A DNA stretch of 64,000 nt from Exophiala sp. HKRS030 (Eukaryota; Ascomycota; Eurotiomycetes; Chaetothyriales; Herpotrichiellaceae): assembly GCA_023897205.1 (NCBI GenBank), contig JAHWDD010000018.1, forward strand, positions 106,997 through 170,996, in the 5' to 3' direction. Each line of letters opens with the position of its first letter. Position 1 is the first letter of the stretch. The notes beneath the pieces are model-generated. The model saw only the letters and a list, made by a program, of their open reading frames with translations, was not told the DNA's origin and did not search any database. This document shows, in pieces, positions 44,927 through 56,500 of the stretch. Position numbers and translations under genes: made by a program.

Positions 44927-45568
44927 ACAAAGCGGAGGACGGTCCTGCGATACTGCCACGACGCCCAAAAGGACATCGGTGATTCGGCGTACGTCGCGTT
45001 CGTCAGTGTTCGATCGAACGATGGACCCGGCCCGATGGCAGGCATTTCGAAGACGCACAAGAGCACCATGACATGGTTTTCGAATCGTAAGACACAATGC
45101 TTCTTAGGTCTAAATTCGCACCAGAATCGAATCTCGATGGGGATAGATTTTACATCACGCATGGCCCCTAGGAAGTGAACGAGTCCGACTGTCTATGACC
45201 GACACTGGCCGAGGTTTAAGGGCAAATCGGTGTGAAGGGATAATAAAGTCACTCCAGGCACAAGTATTGGACGGTGCAGAATGTAAAGAGAGTCAACCGG
45301 AATCCATATCATGATAATCCCAAACCCTTCGACGCCCATGATCCGCCTCACTCGGAAGAATATGCTAAGAATACGGTATGACTACCGAAACCCCATGTCT
45401 GCCTTTTTCCGCCCTCGACCTTTGCCAATTTGTCAACCTGAAACTCCTTCTATAATCTGTATTCTGTGACCTGCCTGGTACTTTGCGAATGTCGATCATC
45501 TCATCATCTCATCAGCATGCGGTCCATCATTCAATCCAAACACCGAGTCTAACCTGACGCTCTGTGGA
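44927..45568. other. intergenic between convergent transporter genes
   Basis: 640 bp holding two 3' ends. The sequence TCATCTCATCATCTCATCAG (about 45496–45515) is a small direct duplication. Nothing else seen. Confidence 0.5.
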
Positions 45569-47050
45569 TCACGAAGATGACCTGCCCCAGACTTCATCTG
45601 GGTTGGCCTTTCCTTTGCTCCCCGGAACGAAAATCGCCACGAACAAGCCAAAGACGCCTGCTGTGGCCACAAACACCCACCAGACGTGACCGTGGGGGAG
45701 CGCTGCGTTCAACATGGGAAATAATTGCGCAACGAAGAAAGTGGACAGCCAGCTGCCAGTAAGTGCCCAGCTAGAGACTGCTCCGACAGCCTCAGGGCCA
45801 ACAAGCTCACTAGGCAGGAGGAATGGCACAGGACCCAGGCCAACACCAAAGCTGCACACAAAGATCCCAATTCCGGCAATGGTCAGATAACGCAAATCTT
45901 TCTCGAGACCGATGGCGAGCATGACCGAGGCAGATCCCATGCCTGAGATGGATAAGAGGAGACAGGCTTTGCGACCGATTTTGTCCGGCAATGGTGAGGA
46001 CAGTAAGCCGACGAGGACATTGATTGCAGATACAATGACCGTGATCAATGCGGCTCGAGTTGGCATGACCTGCCCCAGGATTTCCACGCTGTACATGACG
46101 ACAGCATTGATACCACAGAGCTGCTGAGCCATCATGTTCCCAACAACAGCGAGCACAGCGCGACGATACTCTGCAAGTCGGACGACTTCAAAGATTGATT
46201 TGCTTGTCTTCTTTCGGGACGGAGGATCTTGAAGTGCGCTCAGAAGACTCTGCTCCTCTCCTTCCCCCTCCGTGATCTCCCATTGCTCCATCTCCTCTCG
46301 AATCTCGACATTCTTCCCTCTGATACGTTGCAAGGTCGTGCGTGCCATACGAGGTCGATTGTTCGCTGCAAGCCACTTTGGAGTTTCGGGTGCAAACATC
46401 AACCCGATGAATGTGACTGCGGCAATGAATCCGGCAGTTGCGAGGATCCAGCGCCATTTGGTGTTCTTTGACAAGAAGTACCCAAGGACTTGAGCAAACA
46501 AGATTCCAGAGTTGATCTGAACCTGGGTGAAGGCTCCGAAAAGTCCTCGTTTGTCAGGGGGTGCAATTTCTGAGACATAGATTGGACAGACAACGGCGGC
46601 AGCACCGGCTCCCAGACCAGAAATGGCACGACCGAGGGCAAGAATCCAAATTCTGTGAGCGAGTGCTTCTGTTATTGGTCCCATGGCCAAGAAGACGACG
46701 AGCCATTTCAGGGCGAACAACCGGCCGGACTTTGTCGCAATAGGGCCACTGAACAGGGCTCCGAAAAGACCACCGACGGTGAAGAGTGACTGGATGAGTC
46801 CCCATTCACCCTGACTCATCGGTATACATCGGAGGAAGTCCAAGGATACTGTAGGTGGGTAGTCTGTCCACCTTGCAAGTGATGACCGTCTCGGGTGCAT
46901 TGAGTTCTCCCTGAATTTGTTAACCACTGTTCCCAGCCTCTTGACTGATCAGCAAAGACTCACCAAGTGGAAACCGAACTGCAAAGGACCGAGTGTGACG
47001 ATGTAGACGAGATAGATGAGGAAAGGGGTTGTTCTTGTCGAAGGAGTCAT
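45569..47050 (-). CDS. MFS sugar-type transporter
   Basis: The ATG at 47050 opens M-T-P-S-T-R-T-T-P-F-L-I-Y-L-V-Y, which leads to the first membrane segment L-Q-F-G-F-H-L. An intron begins at about 46963 (GTGAGT) and ends near 46920; the next exon reads G-E-L-N-A-P-E-T-V-I-T-C-K. Before C-I-P-M-S-Q-G-E-W-G-L the frame must change by one base near 46850–46880, which I could not resolve as an intron. The body is intact: G-G-L-F-G-A-L-F-S-G-P, G-R-A-I-S-G-L-G-A-G, P-I-Y-V-S-E-I-A-P-P-D-K-R-G, P-E-T-P-K-W-L-A, Q-Q-L-C-G-I-N-A-V-V-M-Y-S, D-K-I-G-R-K. It resembles the Vps73-like sugar transporter branch. It faces the Dal5-type permease gene tail to tail. Substrate unknown. Confidence 0.85.
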
Positions 47051-48065
47051 TACAGGAATAGTGTCATTCACGGTTTTGCCCCTTTCCGAAGCCTGTCCGA
47101 GGGCCTTGAAGCCACTGCTGGTCCTGTTTAGTGAAGCTCGCGCCATTCTGGTCAAAGGGAGTTCGGTGCGAGGGAAGCACGAGAATGCTTGCCAGTGCAT
47201 CGGGGACGTAAACATACCTTATACCAAGTAACAGATGCGGCTTATCGACGGGATGTGGCCAAGGAATAACATGGCAAGGGTTGTGTATACGATGTGTCAT
47301 GATGCACATTGACAATCCACAGGCAACACCATTGTCTGTCCTCTTGCTGGCTGTTTGTAGGAAGCGGCGCCCTCCGATGTGGCAGAGAAGGAAATAGCCC
47401 AATGGCTATCTGAGATCTCCATAGTACTTGGGTTGGTCCAGAATAGGTAAAGCGTAGCCTCGTCTAGATCCTCAAAGGGCTTGTTAGCCGAGCCGTGAGC
47501 CTTGTTGCTGGCATTTAATTCGTCGTCTTTCCACCTCACGACACTCCCTCGTACAAGAGCAACGACATATTCGTACAGATACACATTACGTCCATCCTTG
47601 TATCCAGGTAGCCAGCAAACCATATCTTGTTAGACGTCAGTCCAACCGCTCAGGTGGCGATTGAACTCATCTTAATCTGCAGCCACGATCTACGATTGAC
47701 TCTCGGCCCCAAGCATCTCGAGAAATCGGCACCTGACCTTGGAACCCAACCGACCTGATCCACGCTGTCCGATGCGATCTCAAAGGTCACCATAGGCCGT
47801 TGCATATTGGCCACTGGGCCAGATTTCTGACGTACCATCGGTTCTGAAGTTGCCACCGAGTCGCTTCTTCTTACGTCGCGCGAAATTTTGATGTGCACGA
47901 AATAAATCAGAACGATAAAGGGTCGGCCTTGGCGCAATCCTCGAAGCCATGTTCAACATGTCTAGGCCTGGCTCGGGTCTTAGTATTGCCCAGCAGTTGC
48001 GGAAGACCACCCAACTCGGATTGGATGGTAAGTTTTCTGATTGGACCGCAGCAGAGAGATTGGCG
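47051..48065. other. region left of the hAT element, unassigned ORFs
   Basis: About 1 kb. A minus-strand frame at 47297–47623 (108 codons) and a plus-strand frame from 47949 (M-F-N-M-S-R-P-G-S-G-L) that runs toward the transposon have no motif I recognise. The latter could be a gene interrupted by the hAT insertion or by the associated rearrangement. Confidence 0.4.
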
Positions 48066-48130
48066 CAGTGCTCTTCAGTCTCGAGACTTCGAAAGTCTCG
48101 AAGGTATCGAGACTTGTATCGAGACAGTGG
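48066..48130. repeat. hAT left terminal inverted repeat and subterminal motifs
   Basis: TIR CAGTGCTCTTCAGT then CTCGAGAC, AGTCTCGA, ATCGAGAC and ATCGAGAC within 65 bp. The spacing is close to one helical turn or two, suitable for cooperative transposase binding. Confidence 0.85.
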
Positions 48131-48150
48131 GTCATTGGCGCCTTGCTTGA

Positions 48151-50343
48151 TCAGGCAGGTACAGCAATGTTCTCAGTCTCAATTCCATCAGTGTCCGGTT
48201 GTTGTAGCACAATATCGTGAAGCCACCAATTGCGCAAGACCTCGAAGATTTCCAGTGATTCGTCGTTTATCGAGTTGCGCTCTGGCGTTAGTAGTCTCTT
48301 CGCACTACTAAAGACACGTTCCACTTCCGCTGACATTGCAGGTATTGACATTGAATCGAAAGCCATTTGGCGAAGATCGGTAGGGCCAGCAGTTGCCCAC
48401 CAATTAAGGATATCGGTCTTGTAACTAAAAGGCGCATCGTTGATGAAATGGTGATATTGGTCCGTGCCTACTGGGTAGACTATTGCCAGGCCGAGATGGA
48501 TAGCCATCGGATCAGGGTCGTTCTCGAGTTGCTGGCTTTGTGCGCTCGCTATCGGCTTGTAGTACTTATTGTAGTATTCTCGAACCGTTACCAACATTTC
48601 TTCTTTACTGTCATCATCCCAATTTTTATCAAAGTACGCCTTTCGTCCGAGAGGAGAGAGGAGGGTCGCAGCTGCGTAGATTGTATAAGCGTCGTCAGTT
48701 GCTCGCCACCACTTATCGAGCTTCTGCCAGCAATTTTGGTATGCGATAACCAGGGGATCGCTTAAACCTTTTTCTTCAATCAAATGGGCCTGCGCCTTCT
48801 TGATCTCGTTAAGAAGCATCTCGCAGGTCGGTAGCCATTCCCAGACTGATCCGTGCCTTCCATCGCCCGCTGCACCCTGTAGATATATCGTAGCCCTCTC
48901 GAATGGTTTAAGGGCGACAGAAATCGCGTTCAAGTTGTCCCAATCCCTTACGGAGAGGGCATCAAGGCGCGTATCGGCTTTGTAAGTTGAACAGAAGGTC
49001 TCGAGGCGTACGCGAAGCTTAATAGCCCGCGTAATTGACAGGTAATGCGAGTTCCATCGGGTTGAGTTGTCTTGAATCAGTACTAAATCTTTGAGTAGTG
49101 AAAAGTTCGCGAGCCAATTAGTATATTATAATCAGAGATTCAGAGTGCTGCTTATACACTTACTGTCGATACTTTCATCACCAACGCGGATCTTTTTAAA
49201 TGCTTCCCTCCTCTGTGGGCTTCCTCTAATGAATGCAACAATGTTGTATAGCTTGCCAATTGCTCCTTTCGATCGCCAGGCCCTCTGCGCCTTGACAGCG
49301 GCGACAGAATCGAAACGGTCGGCGAGTTCTTCCCCCGCGACGTCAAATTCGAATGCCTCGACGTCCTCGCCAAACATAAAGTCTTTCGCGGCAAGATTTA
49401 GGACGTGATCAATACAGCGAGCTCGACGCGAAGCCGGGTTCTTTTCGGTCGGTTCAATAACCTTTAAGCACATTGCGATAGCGTTGTCGTTAGTATCGGG
49501 ATTGTCGGCCATAAAAACACCCAATATTTCGGCAAAGCCATAGTCCATTATTACGTCAATTAAGACCTTCGAGATCTCAACCGCAGTGTGGCGATTCTTC
49601 ATCCTCTTTAATGCAAGAAGTACTGCTTGGTTGCGATACTTTAAATCTGGCCCGAGGATGATGAAATGCGCGACAACGGCCAGGACCGCGTAGCCGTTGG
49701 GCGAGGACCAACCATCGAACGAGACGTGTATCTTTGAAGCCGACTTCTTCAGTACCTCCTTCATTCTATCTTTTTCTTCTTGGAACGCCTGTATAGCCCA
49801 CCGGCGAAGCGACGCCGCGCTCATCGGAACGGCCGCCAGACTCGGACTGATAGCCTTCATCAACCTTTTGAAGGCAGGGGAGTCGACCTTCGTAAATGGG
49901 ATATGATCGATGATGCACCAGTTTAAGAGTTGATCTTGAACTGCTTTCACGTCATAGGTATGGTATAAAGCCTTATACTTTGACGGTTGCTGACTGCTTT
50001 CGCTGGTGCTGGTGATACTGCTGCCCTCGTGCGAATTCGCTTCACTGCGCAATCTGTGCGCATCCTTCATATGTCTTTGCACAGGACTGACAGCACGCCC
50101 AACTGTCAAGATAAAGCGTTGACATCTTCCACACATCCATCCAGCGATATCGTTCGGTTTGTTTGGCCTAGCGTACGTCGCGCCGTGATACCACCACGAT
50201 GAACTCCTTCCTGCTCGATTTCTACCTCCGAGAGCACATCTTTGATAAAGGATGCCATCTGTGTGTCTATACTCCTGTGGGTATTGCACGGTTTGTTGTA
50301 GCGGCAACTGCGGTTCCGTGAAATCGCTCATTGTAGTATCCAT
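48151..50343 (-). CDS. hAT-family transposase, two exons, apparently intact
   Basis: The start is taken at ATG 50343. Exon 1 runs to 49164; the intron is 49163–49089 (GTAAGTG...TCAAAG, with a TACTAAT branch) and exon 2 is 49088–48151. The spliced join reads E-S-I-D-N-L-V-L-I-Q-D-N-S-T-R-W-N-S. A BED-type zinc finger at the N-terminus has W-M-C-G-R-C...V-Q-R-H-M-K-D-A-H. The catalytic region includes V-S-F-D-G-W-S-S-P-N-G-Y and R-C-I-D-H-V-L-N-L-A-A-K-D. The C-terminal dimerisation domain reads I-L-N-W-W-A-T...L-R-Q-M-A-F-D-S-M-S-I-P-A-M-S-A-E-V-E-R-V-F-S-S-A-K-R. No stop or frameshift was found, so the element may still be active or recently so. Confidence 0.92.
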
Positions 50344-50429
50344 TTCGAATTTTGAGAACAGAGATTTACACCGCCACTTGCTGAGCAACGATATACGTCC
50401 TTCACAGACTAGCCCTCATCCGGAAGCCC

Positions 50430-50517
50430 CACTGTCTCGAGACCTGCCAAAATTCAAGTTTCGAAACTTGAGTCTCGATTCGTATCGAGACTAGCGTCTC
50501 GAAACTGAAGAGCACTG
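50430..50517. repeat. hAT right terminal inverted repeat and subterminal motifs
   Basis: Contains GTCTCGAGAC, GTCTCGAT, ATCGAGAC and GTCTCGAAAC ending ACTGAAGAGCACTG at 50517. It mirrors the left end. Confidence 0.85.
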
Positions 50518-53500
50518 GGATAATTGTAAAATCCGGGTGACTGAATTCAGACCGAGGAGTTGGCTGATCTTTCGCTCGGAACGGGACAGCCAGCACGCTT
50601 CGGTCCAGGGACAGTCCATATGTCACGCGCCATCGGTGTTGATGGAGAGCGAAGAGGAGAACTTTATGGGCAAACAGACCTCGAAGAACAAGGAGCTTCT
50701 TCTTTAATGTCTCATCATGAGCAGTAATTCTGTTGACAGCGGCAACGATTGTCCTTCCAGGGCGGAGATCCGTGATATAACGTCGAATCTTTTGCCGCTT
50801 TCCCTCCGTCACCAGGTCCAGGCGGAGACTCGGCAATCCGTTGGAACATATATTGTCAACCACGCTCTCCAAAACCAACTGCCCCGTATCTCTGTCTGTG
50901 ATGTACAGATGTGGGAACTGTCCCTGATGGGTTTTGTTGATGACGAGGCCTTCGGTCAAGTCTAGGGCCATTTGTACACAAGTTGACGCCAAGACGTTAA
51001 GCACCTCGGTACTTAAAATCCAGCGATCAGGCTGGAGATCAATGCCTTTTTGTAGTCCAATTATGTAGATTAGTTGGTATTTTGGATTGGAAGCTCGTCA
51101 CTTTCATCCAGCACGTCACGAACATGGTCATCAAGCCATTTCTGCAGATCTATCGCCGCACAGCCCTCGTGGCTGGCTTCGCGAAGACATCGATCAGGAC
51201 CGTAAAGTTCGAATGACAAGATGTGTTCTGGCTGCGCGAGCATGACAGCGCCGATTTTCATGGATCTGTCGAGAAACTGACGCAGTTCCCCAAGCTGGCT
51301 GGTGGACAAATTAACAGATCGAGAGAACGGCAGGAAAATGATCCGCCGGCCAAGAAGCCCTCCAAGGCGGTTGAGCAGGATTTCTAGCATTGCATTCGCC
51401 AATTGTTTCAGAACAATAACTCGGACTAGTTGGTTCGTATTGGCTGCTGTAGCCGCAACCATGGGTATGATCACAGATGATTTGCCCTCACCCATATTGA
51501 GTTGTATGGCCGTATTTCGTCCAGTTGGTGGGGATATCATTTGCTGGGCGATGTCAACTTGCTGCGGACGAATCAGGAAATTTCCTTCCAGTTGCAGCAG
51601 CATCCATTCTGGTCGTTCTGAAGGATCCCAGTCACGATGCGGCTCATAGGCGAGCTCATCAATCACGGCCTGGGTATCATGATCGCACGCAACCAAGCGG
51701 GAAGCTCGCTGCCATTGTGTAATCCGGATCGCCATTTCCATTAACACGGCTCTCCATTGTCGCCCAACCAATGTCGGTGGAAGTTGTGTGAGCCATCTCA
51801 GGAAGGATGTGATTCCCAGTCGTGGACCCAAATCGAGCTCGGTCGCAACAAACTCAGCTCTGCTCAACTGGCATTTGAGCAAATCCCGAATCTGCTGCAG
51901 ACTTTTTTGGACTTGTCGTGCACAGTCCGACATGAGGTCTTTCCCAGCTGTAGGCGGTGCTTCATTTTTGAAAGTGAGAGCGATGTCTTCCAAGTCGTTT
52001 AAGGAGCTGATGCTTTTTTGGAAGTCGTGTAGGTACTGAGCTTCAAATGAGTTGCGCCCGCTTGGCAGAGCACGTTGTACGAGAGCGTCAATCTCTGCCG
52101 TATCATTGTGTACTCTGCGCCGGTGAACCACGGGAAACTTGAATTTCACGGCGGTTGGATCGTAGGCAGTGGGGCGGCTGTGGAACAAGCGGTCCCAAAC
52201 CAGATAGGTTGTTGCTTGCGTCTCATTGGTCGTTCTATCCGTACTTTGGTAGCGCACATATTCACGCAGACCTGGCACCAACCTCTCGAGTGAAGTTTGT
52301 GCTCGAAGCACGTAGTTCCGAAATTCAGAATTGTGATACCAAGTGGCGAACAATCGTCTTGCAGCAGGTATGATCTTTCCCATATCTAAATACTGATCTC
52401 GTTCCTCATCGAAGTCGGGTCTAATGAGCTGAACGCGAGGCCATTGCTGGAGAAAGTGGTCGATGATGCTATTAGCAACTCGGTTCAAAGATTGATCATA
52501 GAGCTTTTGCAGTCGTGCAGTGTATTGCTTCTTGTTCTCATAGACAACCTTCGGCAGAGCAAGCTGCGGCGATGCGTGAAAGCCAAAGGCGTTTGATTTG
52601 ATAATCTCGCCTAGCCGCTGCCTCTGTGGTTCACAACCATACTTGAGGTCGAACACTGGAAACGGCGGTGGTTCCGTCCCGGCGAGGTCAGCAACGGTAG
52701 AGAACGCAAGCAACGTCTCCAACAACACAGGATCGGATTTTGGAGTATACGCCATAGTCGCGAGCAGGAACATTATCGGGTATCTATGCTCTTCTTGATT
52801 GCTTGCCGACATCACGGTTTGAAGAGAGCACCAGTATTCTGGAATGGTGGTTTCAGGAGGTTCCAGCCATAATGGATCGTAACCAAGGATCAGTGAGGGC
52901 GAGTAACCTAGGATAGCCCTCTTTTGAGCTTTGAGTAGGCCGAAGAGGTCTCTACTGACACGTAGGTTCGTAGACCATTCATCCACTAACCTGGAGACTG
53001 TGGATACCGCTTCTATCTCTCTTGAATGCTCCTTTGTGTCTCGAGATCGATGATCCGCGACTGAGCACGGTAATTCGGCCCCGAAGTCGCAGACACGGAT
53101 CTGCGCATCGTGCTGTGCACCGCGGATCAACAGATGAGCGTCGCTGGCAGGTAATGGCGTGTTTCGCTCGCAGCCGTCGTGGAACATATTGAGAATATGC
53201 TCATGAGCCAATATTCTTTCCACAGCGGACCTGAAGCGTGGGTGCTGTGAAAATAGAGACAGAGAGTTATTCCACTTGACCTCTTGCATTACTTTGAGGT
53301 GCTTGGGGTAATACTCCCTCTTGGGCGTTAGGGTAGCTAGTAAGCTTAAAAGCCATTTTTCTGTCTGTCCAAGGCTAGTAAATGAGTACATCGATCCCTG
53401 ACCAAGGACGGTGAGCGCTTCCTCTGTACCAGTCCTCCCGGTCAGCATATCAGGGAAGCATGATGAAGTCACTGCGTGCAGGTAGCTTTTGTAGAGGCTC

Positions 53501-56500
53501 TTCAAGGTCGACTGGTCTCCGATCATTCGCCCAAGGTGCATATCAACGTCATAAACCATATATTTGATCTTTTCCGAGGAACCTGGTGAGACCGTCGTCT
53601 CGACATGATCGTCAAGTGGGATGGACCGAGGTCGACCGAAGGGGATAATGACTTTGCGACTCACCCGGTCGTTGGACCTCAAAACCAATTTGGACCGCAA
53701 CCCTGTAAATGTGCCAAATGTCTGTGTTTCATCGACGACCGTTCCGGGAAATTGTTTGCTAGCGAGAAGAGGTGATCCTTGGCCTATAGTGAAGTCTAGT
53801 TGCATTCGTGGCAGTCGCACGTGGGTGGTTTGGGAATGCTCATCGTAGGTCATGACGATGTGTTCTCGGACCTCGAGGCTTGCCAGCACCCTAGATAATG
53901 TTTCCGCCCTCTCACTTCGAATATCGATGAGAGAGAGGCTCCCTTTCCTCAGCACATACCCCTGCTCTTTGCGCACAAGCCACCACCGATTAGAGGAGGA
54001 AGACCATGGCTGTGTACGGGGTCTCCATTCCACATGTTGTGACCCCAGGTCGAACCAATAGAAATATTCATGGATCATGAAATGCGGAAAGTCGCCTTCA
54101 AGGCGAGACGTCGGGATCAGCTCTTGGACGACGCCAGATTTCTCGGATCGAATGAAGAGGTCGGCACCATCCAGTCTAAAGTGTACCTATCCACACTTAG
54201 TGTCTAAACAAAGGCCCAGAACATCTGAAAAGTGTGTTGGATGGAAGTGAGAGACCCTGGCCAACTACGGGCAGGCTGTAATTACATGCTGCAAAGAGCC
54301 TTCAATTACCTTGTGTCCGCATATGTCTCGTTTGGACATGAATTGCATGCCCAGCATTGACGACGGAGCGACATCAAGAATTTGCTGTCAAATATCAGAC
54401 CCGATAGAAGTGCTCTTGAGGACAAAAATTACCTTGCCAAACAACCGTTCAAACGTCTTGTGCTCGCTGACAGTACTAGGAAGTCTTGAAAGTGGAATGC
54501 CATCAATTAGCAATTCGCCGGAAAGTGTATTGAAGTGAATGGTGCGTGCAACTCGTTCTCCATCTGCCGAAATGCACATCTCTAGCCACTGGCGCAATTC
54601 CGATTGAAGAGGCAGCCACGATCCATGGGGATGAAACCCAGACCAAACCTTCCTGACTGCTGCATTAAGGCCCTCTGCATCGGTGGCAATAAGTTCGTGA
54701 AGAAGTAACTCGTGTGCTCGGGCAACTTTCAGTCGTTCAGACCGCGTCGTGTCAAAGGCTCGTACTTGTTGCAACGGCGCATGATTGTTCAACAGGATCA
54801 GACACTCGCAATATTCAGCAACGTCACTACTGCTTTCCAATACACTGCTGTAATGCGACGCTTCGGCATCAAAGGTGATCAGTGTCACGTTTGCAGCTGC
54901 CACAAGGCGCCGACTAATATTGCTACGTTCTGCGTGGTCATTCGTTCTCGCAAATAACCCATCAAGCTCCCGGGCCCATGTCAATGTCGTGTGACGGATT
55001 TGTTTCAGAAAAGCTAAGCATTCTATGCGAATGTCCTCATGCGGAGAGAGAGACAGCAGGCGCTGGGCAAGAACACCCATCAGTCGGATGGCATTCGTCC
55101 CTTGCCAGTTGGTCTCGTGCTTATTGAAGGTCTCTTTCACGACGGCCAAGAGGTCTTTCGTAAAGTTTCTCTCCGCAAGAGGAGTATGGGCTTGGCGCCA
55201 TGCGGTCTCCGGCAAACTGGAGCCCACTTGCCATACGGCTTGTTGAAACAGCAATGAAACATCCTCGTGCGTAAAGTTGAGCACAGCAGAAGCCAGTTCT
55301 CTGGCGACGTTATACAGCTGGAGCCGCTCGCCAGCTCGTAGATCACCGAAGGCACAATATTCATGTGCTGTGAGTCTTTGATCACACGACGCTTGACGAG
55401 CAATAATCTCGTTGGACGTGTGAGTAGTTCCGGTCAACGTGTCTTGGAGATTTCGGTAGGGTCCAGATGACACTTCGAACGTGCACTGGGGTCGGATGTC
55501 GAAATCATTGCCAGAATTGGAAGTCAGCTGGCGTTGGGAAAGGTCGTAGAGAGCCAACTGCATTCCTTGAGCCACACACACACTTTCCACTGTCGCGATT
55601 GATATCTTTCTCTTGTTATAGTGCGACAACACGAAAGGTTTTGCCGATGACGCTAGTCCAAAACGAGCGTGTGGCGTTCGAACCCAACACCTGAGGCCTT
55701 CGTAGGTGAGCAATTGGTGCATGCGATCTGCGCCACGCTCTTGGAGGCTGTTCCGAGCGAAGACATCCATCTTCAAAGAGTAGGAGGCACATCGCCAAGC
55801 TTGGACGATGGGAGGAACGTCAAGTTCAAAAATAGCTGCCTTGAGTTCATCTTCCTTTGCTGGAAGTGGCCATTCGTGAACGTAGATCTCGAGGCTTGCG
55901 GCTTCACTCTTGAGTCTGCATTTTCGGCAATGCGGACTATGCACTTCCGTGTCACCATACTGTCGATGTACCTCGATGTAGGAGCACTGAAGTTGATTCG
56001 ATTCTCGAAGAAGGGTGTCACGTCGGGATTTCTTTTGAGCCAATTCTGACATTTTCTGGTCCCTCTCACGCTGAGCAGAATTTTCGATTTGTCGGCGAAG
56101 GTCTTGATGAGCAGCAGACGTATTGTAGTAGCGCACTGCAAATGCGCTGCTGTTCATGACGCTGCAAAACATTGATTTTGGACTTGGAGTAAGCCGACAA
56201 CCTCTTTCAGTCAAATATTGTTCGATCTTTCGCAATCTTTCCATCTGAGAATACTTTGGAAGAAGCAAAGGTTGGAGCATTTCGTGTGTCCATTCGGAAG
56301 AGAAATCACGCATCAAGGGTACCGCCCGTAAAGTCCGACGGTCCATTTCCGCCCACAGCTCCATCAATGTCAGGCACATGAGCGAGTAGTTGACTGGATC
56401 ACCCTCGTATACCTCTAAAGCTGTACTTCGATATTCACGCATGATGTCTGCTAGCCCCACGACAGCCTTTCCATCCGAGACGCTGCAACCCGACCACTCG

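Larger units (their letters stand above)
48066..50517 (-). mobile_element. hAT transposon, structurally complete
   Basis: 2452 bp bounded by terminal inverted repeats. The left end begins CAGTGCTCTTCAGTCTCGAG and the right end is its reverse complement with one mismatch (CTCGAAACTGAAGAGCACTG). Inside each end lie several copies of TCGAGAC/GTCTCGA in both orientations, typical of hAT subterminal transposase-binding motifs. One two-exon transposase gene fills the interior. The 8-bp flanks (GATTGGCG left, GGATAATT right) do not match, so there is no target duplication although hAT insertion should leave one. Confidence 0.92.

Noticed and set aside
25405..47050. Secondary-metabolite gene cluster
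   Set aside because: No polyketide synthase, nonribosomal peptide synthetase or terpene synthase sequence is present near the regulators and transporters.
48058..50525. 8-bp target-site duplication for the hAT element
   Set aside because: Flanks GATTGGCG and GGATAATT do not match in any shift I tried; treated as evidence of rearrangement instead.
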